A stretch of DNA of 64,000 bases, taken from Nonomuraea soli. GTDB lineage: Bacteria > Actinomycetota > Actinomycetes > Streptosporangiales > Streptosporangiaceae. The notes beneath the pieces are model-generated. The model had not been told where the DNA came from. It searched no databases and was given only the letters and a program-made list of their open reading frames with translations. Both the position numbers and the translations under genes were made by a program. The stretch covers positions 1,364,001-1,428,000 of the forward strand of contig NZ_JACDUR010000001.1 of NCBI RefSeq assembly GCF_013761175.1. Direction: 5' to 3'. Below, in pieces: positions 50,430 through 59,324 of this stretch. Positions within the stretch are counted from its first letter, which is position 1. The number at the start of each line of letters is the position of its first letter.

Positions 50430-52672
50430 GGTGGTTCCTCGCCGCATTGACCCTCGCACTGGTGGCGGGCGGGCTGCTCCACCTGCTGGGCTCGGCGCAG
50501 GCGGGAGACCTGGCCTGGGCGGCCGCGACCTCGCTGGCGATCGCTCCCGCGATCTGGTGGGTGGTCAGCGCGCTGCGGCAGCGCAGGCTCGGCGTCGACG
50601 CGATCGCCGTGCTCGCCCTCGCGGGCACGCTCGTGGTCGGCGAGTACCTCGCGGGCGCCCTGATCGCGATCATGCTGGCCGGTGGCAGGGTGCTGGAGGA
50701 CTACGCCTCCCGGCGGGCCAAGCGTGACCTGGTCGCGCTCCAGGAACGAGCACCCCGTACCGCCCGCCGCTACACCGGCGGCGTGCCGTACGAGATCGAG
50801 GCCGCGCAGGTCCGTCCTGGGGATCTCCTGCTGGTGGCGAGCGGCGAGATGGTCCCCGCGGACGGAGTCGTCGTGGAGGGGACCGCGCTGCTGGATGAGT
50901 CGGCCCTGACGGGCGAGTCGCTTCCCGCCGAGCGCACCAGGGTGCGCAGCGGCGTGGTCAACGCCGGGCCCGCCTTCGACATGCGGGCCGCCGTCAGCGC
51001 CGAGGACAGCTCGTACGCCGGTGTCGTGCGGCTCGCCCGCGAGGCTGAGACGGCCAGCGCACCGGTCGTACGGCTCGCCGACCGCTTCGCCGCCTGGTTT
51101 CTGCCCGCCACCCTCCTGGTGGCCGGCGCCGCGGGTCTGTCGAGCGGTGAGCTGGTGCGCGCGGTCGCCGTCCTGGTCGTGGCCACTCCGTGCCCGCTGC
51201 TGCTGGCCGCTCCGGCGGCGATCGCCTCGGGACTGTCGCGGGCCGCCCGGCTCGGGGTGGTGATCAAGGGCGGTGCCGCTCTGGAGACCCTGGGGCGCGC
51301 ACGCACGCTGGTGCTCGACAAGACCGGTACCCTCACCGCCGGCAGGCCGCAGGTCGTGGATGTCGTGCCCGCCCCGGGCCATGACGCGGATGAGATCCTG
51401 CGCCTTGCCGCGGCGGTGGATCAGCAGTCCTCGCACGTCCTGGCAGCGGCCATCGTCCGTGCCGCCCGCGAGCGCGGTCTGACGCTTCCGGTCCCCGCGG
51501 GAATGCGGGAGGAACCGGGACGCGGGACCAGCGCGCGGGTCGCGGACCACGACGTCCAGGTGGGCAAGGCGGCGGGCGACTCTCCCTGGATGTCCCAGCA
51601 GCGTTCCAGAGCGGCCCTGGACGGCGCGATGACCGTATGGGTTCGTGTTGACGGCTCGGTCGCAGGAGTGATCCTGCTTCGCGACAACGTCAGAACGGAC
51701 GCCGCCCGCACACTCCTGCGGTTGCGTACGGCCGGCATCGGGCGCGTGGTGATGCTCACCGGAGACCGGAAAGAGGTCGCCGAGGGCGTCGCGGCCGTAC
51801 TCGGCATCGACCGGGTGCTGGCCGAGCAGACACCGGCCGCCAAGGTCGAGGGCGTCCAGGCCGAGGCCCGGCATGCGGTGACCGTGATGGCGGGAGACGG
51901 AATCAACGACGCTCCGGCTTTGGCCGCCGCGGACGTCGGTGTGGCGATGGGAGCCCGAGGCTCCGCCGCCTCCACCCAGGCGGCGGACGTGGTGCTCACC
52001 GGCGACCGGCTCGACCGGCTCGCCGACGCCATGGACGTCGCCCGCCGCTCGCGCCGCATCGCGATCCAGAGCGCGGCCGTCGGCATCGGCCTGTCTCTCG
52101 TCGCCATGGTGGTGGCCGCCCTGGGCCTGCTGCCACCGGCTGCGGGCGCGCTGTTGCAGGAAGCGATCGACGTGCTGGTCATCGTCAACGCCCTGCGCGC
52201 GTTGCGCTCGGGGCCGCGGGCCGTGCCCGATCCCGAGACGGAGGCCCTGCTGCGCCGCTTCGCCGACGAGCACGTGAGGCTCCGGCCGCCGCTCGACCTC
52301 GTCCGCCACGTCGCGGACGGCGTCGGCACCGAACCGCCCGCACGGACGCTGGACGGGATACGCCGTGTGCACACCTTCCTCCGCGACGAGTTGCTTCCCC
52401 ACGAGCAGGCGGAGGAACGCCGCCTGCTCCCTGCCATGGGCGGCCCGGAGGCGACCATGACGATGAGCCGGGCTCACGCCGAGATCGACCGGCTCGTCCG
52501 CAGGCTGGGCCACCACGTGGAGCTCGCCGGGCCGGACGGCCCCGGGCCTGACCAGCTCGACGACCTGCGCGCCTGCCTGTACGGCCTGCACGCCGTGCTG
52601 ACCCTGCACTTCGCCCAGGAGGAAGAGGCCTACTTCTCGCTGAGACAGGCCCAAGGTCCCCCGGACCGGTGA
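50426..52672 (+). CDS. P1B-type metal ATPase fused to a hemerythrin-like domain
   Basis: A 748-aa pump. Metal-site motif Thr-Pro-Cys-Pro (253-257 region, ATPCPLLLAA), TGES (162-165), DKTGT with Asp298, and GDGINDAPAL mark a P1B ATPase without N-terminal metal-binding domain. After the last helices (about 545-590) comes a cytosolic domain (about 605-738) with hemerythrin-style ligands: His659-x3-Glu663, His684, His722 and His728-x3-Glu732. P1B-5 ATPases such as Sinorhizobium Nia carry such a di-iron domain and move Ni/Fe. O2 or iron sensing by the domain is an attractive inference here. The HP-type histidine of the N-domain is not obvious (SSHVLA may serve). Confidence 0.9.
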   Translation: MRWFLAALTLALVAGGLLHLLGSAQAGDLAWAAATSLAIAPAIWWVVSALRQRRLGVDAIAVLALAGTLVVGEYLAGALIAIMLAGGRVLEDYASRRAKRDLVALQERAPRTARRYTGGVPYEIEAAQVRPGDLLLVASGEMVPADGVVVEGTALLDESALTGESLPAERTRVRSGVVNAGPAFDMRAAVSAEDSSYAGVVRLAREAETASAPVVRLADRFAAWFLPATLLVAGAAGLSSGELVRAVAVLVVATPCPLLLAAPAAIASGLSRAARLGVVIKGGAALETLGRARTLVLDKTGTLTAGRPQVVDVVPAPGHDADEILRLAAAVDQQSSHVLAAAIVRAARERGLTLPVPAGMREEPGRGTSARVADHDVQVGKAAGDSPWMSQQRSRAALDGAMTVWVRVDGSVAGVILLRDNVRTDAARTLLRLRTAGIGRVVMLTGDRKEVAEGVAAVLGIDRVLAEQTPAAKVEGVQAEARHAVTVMAGDGINDAPALAAADVGVAMGARGSAASTQAADVVLTGDRLDRLADAMDVARRSRRIAIQSAAVGIGLSLVAMVVAALGLLPPAAGALLQEAIDVLVIVNALRALRSGPRAVPDPETEALLRRFADEHVRLRPPLDLVRHVADGVGTEPPARTLDGIRRVHTFLRDELLPHEQAEERRLLPAMGGPEATMTMSRAHAEIDRLVRRLGHHVELAGPDGPGPDQLDDLRACLYGLHAVLTLHFAQEEEAYFSLRQAQGPPDR

Positions 52673-52711
52673 CCTTCGCCCGGAGGCCTGGCCGCCCGCG
52701 CCAGGTCTGCT
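52647..52711 (+). promoter_or_regulatory. tandem DevR boxes and -10 of the permease/OTC/carbamate kinase operon
   Basis: AGGCCCAAGGTCCC (52647-52660) and GTGACCTTCGCCCG (52669-52682) start 22 bp apart. TCTGCT (52706-52711) follows the second after 23 bp. The leader of about 19 nt has AAGGAGG. The first box lies in the end of the upstream coding sequence. Confidence 0.75.
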
Positions 52712-52736
52712 TGAGGTGACATCAAGGAGGACTGCC

Positions 52737-54086
52737 ATGTCCGTCACCGCCTTACCTCAGCGGCGCAAGCTGGGATCATGGATGGCGACCGCGCTGGTCG
52801 TCGGCAACATGATCGGCTCGGGCGTGTTCCTGCTGCCCGCCTCCCTGGCCGCCTTCGGCAGCGCCAGCCTCCTGGCCTGGGCGCTGACCGCCACCGGCGC
52901 GCTCCTGCTGGCACTCGTCTTCGCCAGGCTCGGCCGCGCCTACCCCAGGACGGGCGGGCCCTACGCCTACGCGCGCCGGGCCTTCGGCGACTTCGTGGGA
53001 TTCCAGACCGCCTGGGGTTACTGGATCGCCGTCTGGGCCGGAAACGCCGCCATCGCGGTGGCCTTCGTCAGCTACCTGGGATACTTCTGGCCCGCCGTCG
53101 CCGAGACGGCGCTCCTGGCCGCGGGCGTCGCGCTGGCCGCCATCTGGACGCTGACCGCCGTCAACGTGCGCGGCGTACGGCAGGGCGGCTGGGTCCAGGT
53201 CGTTACCACGATCGCCAAGCTGCTCCCGCTGGTGGCCCTGGCCGTCGCGGCGCCGTTCTTCGTCGACGGCGGCGACTTCACACCCTTCAACCCCAGCGAC
53301 CAGAGCACCTTCGGCGCGGTGAGCGCCGCGGCGGCCCTGACGTTGTGGGCTTTCATCGGCATCGAATCCGCCACCGTTCCCGCTGAGGACGTGCGCGACC
53401 CCGAGCGGACCATCCCGCGCGCCACGATCGTCGGCACCGTCGTCACCGCCGCCGTCTACATCCTGGGCACCGTCGCGGTCTTCGCCGCCGTGCCAAGACA
53501 ACTCCTGGTGGAGTCCACCGCGCCCTTCGCCGACGCCGCGGCCGCCATGTTCGGAGACTGGGCCGGCACCACGGTGGCGATCGGGGCGATCATCAGCGCC
53601 TTCGGCGCTCTCAACGGATGGATCCTGCTGCAGGGCCAGGTGCCTCTCGCCGCCGCCCGCGACGGGCTGTTCCCCGCGGTCTTCGCCAAGCTCACCCGCT
53701 GGGGCACGCCCGCCGTCGGCCTGATCGTCTCCAGCGTCCTGGTCACCGGGCTGATGCTCATGAACTACAACGCCGGGCTCGTCGAGCAGTTCAACTTCGT
53801 GATCCTGCTGGCCACTCTCACCACGCTCATCCCGTACGCGTACTCGGCCATGGCCCAGCTGATGCTGGCCCTGACCGACCGCGAACGTTTCGCCGGGCGG
53901 CGCCTGGCCGTCGACGCCACGATCGCGGTGCTGGCCTTCGGCTACTCGCTGTGGACCATCGCGGGTTCCGGCTACGAGGTCGTGTACAAGGGCTTCCTCC
54001 TGCTGCTCGCAGGAGTGCCCGTCTACGTCTGGCTCAAGCGCCGCGAGGAGCGCCAGAACACCCACGTCGTGGAGAAGGCGGCCTGA
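52737..54086 (+). CDS. APC-family amino acid permease/antiporter
   Basis: A 449-aa transporter with 12 predicted helices. The first helix carries the APC substrate-binding GNMIGSGVFLLPASLAAFG. Further signatures are RRAFGDFVGFQTAWGYWI and AFIGIESATVPAEDVRDPERTIPRA. It is closest in style to arginine/ornithine and arginine/agmatine (AdiC/ArcD-like) antiporters. AAGGAGGACTGCC precedes ATG 52737. It lies 2 bp before the carbamoyltransferase gene, so import of a ureido amino acid and export of ornithine is a likely function. Confidence 0.88.
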   Translation: MSVTALPQRRKLGSWMATALVVGNMIGSGVFLLPASLAAFGSASLLAWALTATGALLLALVFARLGRAYPRTGGPYAYARRAFGDFVGFQTAWGYWIAVWAGNAAIAVAFVSYLGYFWPAVAETALLAAGVALAAIWTLTAVNVRGVRQGGWVQVVTTIAKLLPLVALAVAAPFFVDGGDFTPFNPSDQSTFGAVSAAAALTLWAFIGIESATVPAEDVRDPERTIPRATIVGTVVTAAVYILGTVAVFAAVPRQLLVESTAPFADAAAAMFGDWAGTTVAIGAIISAFGALNGWILLQGQVPLAAARDGLFPAVFAKLTRWGTPAVGLIVSSVLVTGLMLMNYNAGLVEQFNFVILLATLTTLIPYAYSAMAQLMLALTDRERFAGRRLAVDATIAVLAFGYSLWTIAGSGYEVVYKGFLLLLAGVPVYVWLKRREERQNTHVVEKAA

Positions 54087-54088
54087 CC

Positions 54089-54940
54089 ATGCGACACCTG
54101 CTGCGCATCTCCCACCTCCACCCGTGGGACCTGGAATACCTGCTGGAGCGGGCCGAGCACCTCAAGCGGCACCCCTACGCCTCACGCCAGGTGCTCAAGG
54201 CCCGCACCGCCTTGCTGTACTTCGCCAAGCCCTCCACACGCACCCGCCTGTCCACCGAGACGGCCGTCGTGCGCCTCGGCGGCGTGCCGCTGACCGTCGG
54301 CCCTGACGAGCTGCAGCTGGGGCGGGGTGAGACGATCGCCGACACCGCCAAGGTCGTGGGCTCCTACGCCGCGGCCGCCGTCATCCGCACCTACCGGGAC
54401 GCCGACGTCGAGCAGTTCGCGCTGCACTCCGGCATCCCCGTGGTCAACGCCCTGACCGACGGCCACCACCCGCTCCAGGCGATCACGGACCTGATGACCA
54501 TCCGGGAGTACTTCGGCGAGCTGTCCGGACGCAAACTGGCCTACGTCGGTGCGAGGAACAACGTCTCGACCAGCCTGGGCGAGGCCGCCGCGCTCGCGGG
54601 CATGGCCATGTCGACGGCCGGTCCGGGGATGGGCGACGATCCGTTCGACGCCGTGAAGGACGCCGACGTCGTCTACACCGACGTCTGGACCTCCATGGGA
54701 GATCCGGAGGCTCGGCGAGCGGAACGACACGCCATCCTCGAACCGTTCCGGGTCACCCCGGAGCTGATGGCCGCGGCACACCCCCACGCGATCTTCATGC
54801 ACTGCCTGCCCGCCCACCGCGGTGAGGAGGTCGCCGCGGAGGTGATCGACGGTCCCGCCTCAGCCGTCTTCCGGCAGGCGGCCAACCGGCTTCCGGTCGC
54901 GCAGGCCGTCCTGGAGACCGTGCTCGGCGGTGCGTCATGA
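54089..54940 (+). CDS. ornithine carbamoyltransferase-like protein, shortened
   Basis: A 283-aa protein with the carbamoyl-phosphate motif STRTR (49-53), HPLQ (127-130), the ornithine-side SMG (202-204) and HCLPAHRG (238-245). E. coli ArgF has about 334 aa. The region between ARNNVSTSLGEAAALAGM and DADVVYTDVW is about 30 residues shorter than usual, trimming the second domain without loss of the catalytic motifs. Beside carbamate kinase and an antiporter it is likely catabolic (ArcB-like), splitting citrulline to ornithine and carbamoyl phosphate. No arginine deiminase gene is present. Confidence 0.86.
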   Translation: MRHLLRISHLHPWDLEYLLERAEHLKRHPYASRQVLKARTALLYFAKPSTRTRLSTETAVVRLGGVPLTVGPDELQLGRGETIADTAKVVGSYAAAAVIRTYRDADVEQFALHSGIPVVNALTDGHHPLQAITDLMTIREYFGELSGRKLAYVGARNNVSTSLGEAAALAGMAMSTAGPGMGDDPFDAVKDADVVYTDVWTSMGDPEARRAERHAILEPFRVTPELMAAAHPHAIFMHCLPAHRGEEVAAEVIDGPASAVFRQAANRLPVAQAVLETVLGGAS

Positions 54941-55812
54941 GGGTCGTCGTGGCCATCGGCGGGAACGCACTGCTGCGCCGAGGGGAACGGGCCGACGCCG
55001 CCACGCAACTGCGCAACGTCGGAGCCGTCACCTGCGACCTGGCCGCGGTGGCCGCCGAGCACGAACTGCTGATCGTCCATGGCAACGGCCCGCAGGTGGG
55101 ACTGCTGGCCGAGGAGAGCGAGCGCGACCCCACTTTGGAGCGCGGCTACCCGCTGGACACCCTCGTGGCGGAGACCCAGGGCATGATCGGCTACTGGCTG
55201 GCCCAGGGGATCGGCAGGGCGTCGGACAGGCCGGTGGCGGCCGTGGTCACGCAGGTGGTCGTCGACGCCGACGACCCGGCCTTCACATGCCCGAGCAAGC
55301 CCGTCGGCCCCTACTACCCGGAGCCGGGTGACGAGGGAGCCTTCAAGAAGGACAGGTACGGCTGGCGGCGCATCGTGGCCTCGCCCACTCCGGTGCGCGT
55401 CGTCGAGCTGCCGGTGATCGCCCGGCTCCTGGAGTCGGGCTGCACGGTGATCGCGGGCGGCGGAGGCGGAGTTCCTGTCCTGCCCGACCTGACCGGTGTG
55501 GCGGCCGTCGTGGACAAGGACCTCGTCGCCGCGCTGCTCGCCGAGCGGCTCGGCGCCGGCCTGCTGGTCATCCTGACCGACGTGCCCGCGGTCATGCAGG
55601 ACCACGGCACCCCGTACGAGCGTCCCATCGGGACGGTCACCCCGAATGACCTGGATCCCCGCGACTTCGCACCCGGATCCATGCGGCCCAAGATCGAGGC
55701 CGCCCGCCGCTTCGTGACCGCGACGGGCCGGGCCACGCTGATCGGCCACCTGAACGACATGGCACTCGTCCTCAAGGGCGAGGCCGGTACCCGTATCCAG
55801 AAGGAGCAGTGA
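54937..55812 (+). CDS. arcC: carbamate kinase
   Basis: A 291-aa amino-acid-kinase-fold enzyme. Motifs are AIGGNALLRRG, VHGNGPQVGLL, KPVGPYY, AGGGGGVPV and DKDLVAALLAERLGA. It makes ATP from carbamoyl phosphate + ADP. It overlaps the OTC gene by 4 bp. With OTC it gives one ATP per citrulline independently of respiration. Carbamoyl phosphate is also HypF's substrate. Confidence 0.95.
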   Translation: MRVVVAIGGNALLRRGERADAATQLRNVGAVTCDLAAVAAEHELLIVHGNGPQVGLLAEESERDPTLERGYPLDTLVAETQGMIGYWLAQGIGRASDRPVAAVVTQVVVDADDPAFTCPSKPVGPYYPEPGDEGAFKKDRYGWRRIVASPTPVRVVELPVIARLLESGCTVIAGGGGGVPVLPDLTGVAAVVDKDLVAALLAERLGAGLLVILTDVPAVMQDHGTPYERPIGTVTPNDLDPRDFAPGSMRPKIEAARRFVTATGRATLIGHLNDMALVLKGEAGTRIQKEQ

Positions 55813-56705
55813 TGTCCGCGGTGACGGTGGAAGGGCTGCGCAAGCACTACGGCCCGGTGCGCGCGGTCGACGGGGTGAGCTTCACGATCGAGCCGGGAGA
55901 GGTGTTCGCGCTGCTCGGCCCCAACGGCGCGGGCAAGACGACGGCGGTGGAGATCCTGGAGGGCCACCGCATCCGCGACGGCGGCACGGTGTCGGTGCTC
56001 GGCTTCGACCCGGCGACCGGAGGCCGGGCCTACCGCGAGCGCATCGGCATCGTGCTGCAGGAAGCGGGGTTCGAGGAGGAGTTCTCCGTCGTCGAGCTGG
56101 TCCGGCTCTACGCGGGCTTCTATCCCAGGCCGCGCCTGCCCGACGAGGTGATCGAGCAGGTGGGGCTGAAGGACAAGCGCGACGCCCGGGTGCGGACCCT
56201 GTCCGGAGGCCAGCGCCGGCGCCTGGACCTCGCGCTCGGCCTGGTCGGGCGGCCCGAGCTGTTGTTCCTGGACGAGCCGACCACGGGCTTCGACCCGTCG
56301 GCCAGGCACCGGGCCTGGGAGCTGATCGACGGCCTGCGCGACTCGGGCACCACGATCCTGCTCACCACCCATTACATGGACGAGGCCCAGCAACTCGCCG
56401 ACCGGGTCGCGGTGCTGCGCGAAGGGCACCTGGTCGCGATCGGCTCGCCGGACTCACTGGGCCAGGCCGAGCGCGTCAGCGTGGTCTCCTTCCGGCTGCC
56501 GGACGGCACGGCCCTGGCGGACCTGCCGTCGCTGACGGGCCGCGTCGAGGCGGACGGCTCCGCCGTGTCCGTCCACACCAGGCAGCCTGCCAGGGACCTG
56601 CACACCCTCACCGGCTGGGCCCTGGAACGAGGGACGGAGCTGGCGAACCTCACAGCGACGCGGCCGACCCTGGAGGAGGTCTACCTGGAGCTGGTGGAGT
56701 CATGA
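55812..56705 (+). CDS. ABC transporter ATP-binding protein
   Basis: A 297-aa ATPase with Walker [13 protein letters not shown], signature LSGGQRRRLDLALG, Walker B LLFLDEPTTGFDP and H-loop TTHYMDEA, typical of DrrA/NodI-like exporters. ATG 55812 shares one base with the carbamate-kinase stop; a GTG at 55809 is an alternative start. The AAGGAG before it favours the ATG. It overlaps the permease gene by 4 bp. Confidence 0.93.
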   Translation: MSAVTVEGLRKHYGPVRAVDGVSFTIEPGEVFALLGPNGAGKTTAVEILEGHRIRDGGTVSVLGFDPATGGRAYRERIGIVLQEAGFEEEFSVVELVRLYAGFYPRPRLPDEVIEQVGLKDKRDARVRTLSGGQRRRLDLALGLVGRPELLFLDEPTTGFDPSARHRAWELIDGLRDSGTTILLTTHYMDEAQQLADRVAVLREGHLVAIGSPDSLGQAERVSVVSFRLPDGTALADLPSLTGRVEADGSAVSVHTRQPARDLHTLTGWALERGTELANLTATRPTLEEVYLELVES

Positions 56706-58231
56706 TCACGCGACTTGTCCGGCACGAGGTGCTCTCGTTCTTCCGCACCCCCCTCGCGGCGATCTTCACGGTGGCGATGCCGGTGCTGATGATGGTGATC
56801 GTCGGCGCCGCGGTCGGCAACCAGACCGTCGACCCGGCCACCGGCGTGCGGGTCATGCAGTTCGTCGTCCCGGTGATGACCGTGTTCGGCGTCGCCCAGG
56901 GATGCTTCGGCGCGCTGACGCTCCACCTGGCCGATCTACGCGACCGGGGCTGGCTCAAGCGCCTGCGCGGCACCCCGGTGCCCGCCTGGGCGGTGCTCGC
57001 CGGCCTGGCGGGCTCGGTGCTGGTGATCTCGGTGATCACCGTCGTGCTGCTGCTGGGCGTGGGACTGGTCTTCTACGACCTGCAGATCGTCTGGCGTACC
57101 CTACCCGCCCTTCTGGTGACCCTCCTGCTCGGTGCCCTGACCTTCACCGCGCTGGGCTTCGGCGTGGTCGCGCTGGTCCGCAGCTCCGCGGCGGTCCAGC
57201 TCCTGGGCACCGGCTTGCTGCTGGCCCTGGCGTTCATCTCCGACGTCATCCTGGTGGGCGGGAAGCTGCCGGCCTGGCTGGACACCGTCGGATGGATCTT
57301 CCCCCTGCGCCACATGGCCAACGCGGTACGGGACTGCTTCAACCCGTACCTGACGGGCGCGGGCTGGTCCGCCGACCACCTCGCCGTGCTCGCCGCATGG
57401 GGGGCAGGCGGGGCCGCAGTGGCGTTGTGGCGCTTCCGCTGGGAGCGCCGACCCGGCAGGCAAGCCGCGGTCCGGGTTTCCCGCCGGCGCGGAGTGGGCC
57501 GGTCCGTCCTGCTCGACCAGACGGCGCACGCGCTCACCGGACTGCGCCGCGAGCCGGCGACGGTGTTCTTCACGGTCGCGCTGCCGGTGCTGCTGTTCGC
57601 GCTCGTCTCCCTCATCTTCCAGGGTGCCATCGTGAACGGCGTCGACCTGCCGGTGTTCATGCTCGCCGCGATGATCACCTACACCGTGGGCGCGGCCTGC
57701 TACCTGAACCTGGCCGAGGCGCTGGCGGGTGACCGCGAGAAAGGGGTGCGCAAGCGGCTGGCCGGCACCCCGTTGCCGCGCTGGGCCTACTACGGCGGGC
57801 GGCTGGCGGGCGCGTTGCTGGTCACCGCCGCCACCGCCGTCGTCCTGGGCGTGGTCGCCGGTCTCGGGTACGGCGTGACGGTCACGTTCGGAGCGCTCCC
57901 CGGCCTGACGGCGGCGATCGCCATCGGCGCCGCCTGCTTCGCCTCGCTGGGTGTCCTGGTGGGCGAGCTCGCCTCCAAGCAGCAGGTCGCCAACGCCGTG
58001 GCCCTGGGTACCTTCCTGCCGCTCGCCTTCGTCTCGGACGTGTTCGTCATCGGCGGGCCGTTGCCCGGTGTCCTGCAGTCCGTCGGGGACGTCTTCCCGA
58101 TCAAGCACGTCTCGCACGCCCTGCTGTCCGCCTTGACCGGCGGGCCTTGGCCGTGGGCGGATCTCGCCGTGGTGGCCGCCTGGACGGCGGTCGCCGTGAT
58201 CGTTCTTCGATGGAGGAGGAGTCATGCATGA
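56702..58231 (+). CDS. ABC-2 permease, two fused permease units
   Basis: A 509-aa protein made of two ABC-2 permease units of about 250 residues each. Both halves carry the same features in the same order: RGWLKRLRGTPVPAWAVL / KGVRKRLAGTPLPRWAYY, LAFISDVILVGGKLPAWLDTVGWIFPLRH / LAFVSDVFVIGGPLPGVLQSVGDVFPIKH (each within one half). An Arg-rich linker (about 250-275) joins them. Normal DrrB-like permeases have one unit and dimerise, so this fusion supplies both in one chain. It overlaps the next gene by 8 bp. Confidence 0.9.
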   Translation: MITRLVRHEVLSFFRTPLAAIFTVAMPVLMMVIVGAAVGNQTVDPATGVRVMQFVVPVMTVFGVAQGCFGALTLHLADLRDRGWLKRLRGTPVPAWAVLAGLAGSVLVISVITVVLLLGVGLVFYDLQIVWRTLPALLVTLLLGALTFTALGFGVVALVRSSAAVQLLGTGLLLALAFISDVILVGGKLPAWLDTVGWIFPLRHMANAVRDCFNPYLTGAGWSADHLAVLAAWGAGGAAVALWRFRWERRPGRQAAVRVSRRRGVGRSVLLDQTAHALTGLRREPATVFFTVALPVLLFALVSLIFQGAIVNGVDLPVFMLAAMITYTVGAACYLNLAEALAGDREKGVRKRLAGTPLPRWAYYGGRLAGALLVTAATAVVLGVVAGLGYGVTVTFGALPGLTAAIAIGAACFASLGVLVGELASKQQVANAVALGTFLPLAFVSDVFVIGGPLPGVLQSVGDVFPIKHVSHALLSALTGGPWPWADLAVVAAWTAVAVIVLRWRRSHA

Positions 58232-59321
58232 GTGGCACGCCGACGAGCTCGGACCGGCCGAGGTCGTGCACCTGCGGCCGATGCCGGGGATGGAGGCGGT
58301 GGTGGTCGTGGACAACCTCGCTCTCGGCCCGGCCATCGGCGGCGTACGGCTGACGCCCACGGTGAGCACCGTGGAGGTGGCACGTCTGGCCAGGGCTATG
58401 ACCCTGAAGAACGCCGCCGCCGGGCTCCCGCACGGCGGCGGCAAGGCGGGCATCAGGCGCACGGCCGACCTCGACGGGATCTCGCGCGAACGCCTGATGC
58501 GGGCCTTCGCCAGGGCCATCGCCCACCTCACGGACTACATCCCCGGGCCCGACATGGGAACCGACGAGTCATGCATGGCGATCGTCCACGACGAGATCGG
58601 CCGGGCGGTCGGCCTGCCGTCGGCCCTGGGCGGGATCCCCCTGGACGAGGTGGGCGCCACCGGATACGGCCTGGCCTGCTGCGCGGACGCCCTGGCGCTG
58701 AAGGGGCTGCTCGTGCTGGAGGGGGCCGACGTCGTCATCGAGGGGTTCGGCGCGGTGGGCACGCATGCCGCCCTCGCCCTCGCCGAGCGCGGCGCCCGGG
58801 TGATCGGGGTGTCCGACAGCAGGGGAGCGGTCTTCAACGAGCAGGGGCTGGACGTGCCGAAGCTCGTCGCCTTCAAGCGGCAGGGCGATCAGGTGGCCGC
58901 CTTCCCCGGAGGCGTCCCGCGAACCGCGCACACGGTCGGCGAGCTCGACTGCGACATCCTCGTCCCCGCCGCCCAGGCCGACGTCTTCGATCGCCGCAAC
59001 GCGGCACGGGTGAACGCCAGAGTGATCCTCCAGGGCGCCAACCTGCCCGCCACCGCGGACGCGGAACGGATCTTCCACGGGCGGGGGGTGCTGTCGATCC
59101 CCGACATCATCGCCAACGCCGGGGGCGTGATCTGCGCGGCCGTCGAGCACGCGGGCGGGAGCCGTACCCAGGCGTTCGCCGCCATCGCGGAGAAGATCGG
59201 CGACAACGTGGCAGAACTGCTGGATCGCACGTCGCGCGAGAACTGCCTGCCGCGCCAGGCGGCTCAGACGATGGCGCTGGCCCGTATCCGAGCGGCGAGC
59301 GGCTACCGCCGTTCCTTCTGA
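58224..59321 (+). CDS. Glu/Leu/Phe/Val-type amino acid dehydrogenase
   Basis: A 365-aa enzyme. The catalytic region is LKNAAAGLPHGGGKAGI with the substrate-binding and catalytic lysines, then YIPGPDMGTDE, ATGYGLACC, and a Rossmann domain IEGFGAVGTHAALALAERGA. ANAGGVICAAVEH is also typical. It interconverts an amino acid with its oxo acid plus ammonia using NAD(P). It is shorter than hexameric GDH (about 450) and near the leucine/phenylalanine type (about 360), so glutamate is not certain. It is last in the operon begun at 52737. Confidence 0.9.
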   Translation: MHEWHADELGPAEVVHLRPMPGMEAVVVVDNLALGPAIGGVRLTPTVSTVEVARLARAMTLKNAAAGLPHGGGKAGIRRTADLDGISRERLMRAFARAIAHLTDYIPGPDMGTDESCMAIVHDEIGRAVGLPSALGGIPLDEVGATGYGLACCADALALKGLLVLEGADVVIEGFGAVGTHAALALAERGARVIGVSDSRGAVFNEQGLDVPKLVAFKRQGDQVAAFPGGVPRTAHTVGELDCDILVPAAQADVFDRRNAARVNARVILQGANLPATADAERIFHGRGVLSIPDIIANAGGVICAAVEHAGGSRTQAFAAIAEKIGDNVAELLDRTSRENCLPRQAAQTMALARIRAASGYRRSF

Positions 59322-59324
59322 CGG

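Noticed and set aside
49457..52747. 1096-codon minus-strand frame opposite the ABC permease and metal ATPase
   Set aside because: Shadow frame. All motifs (TGES, DKTGT, hemerythrin ligands) are on the plus strand.
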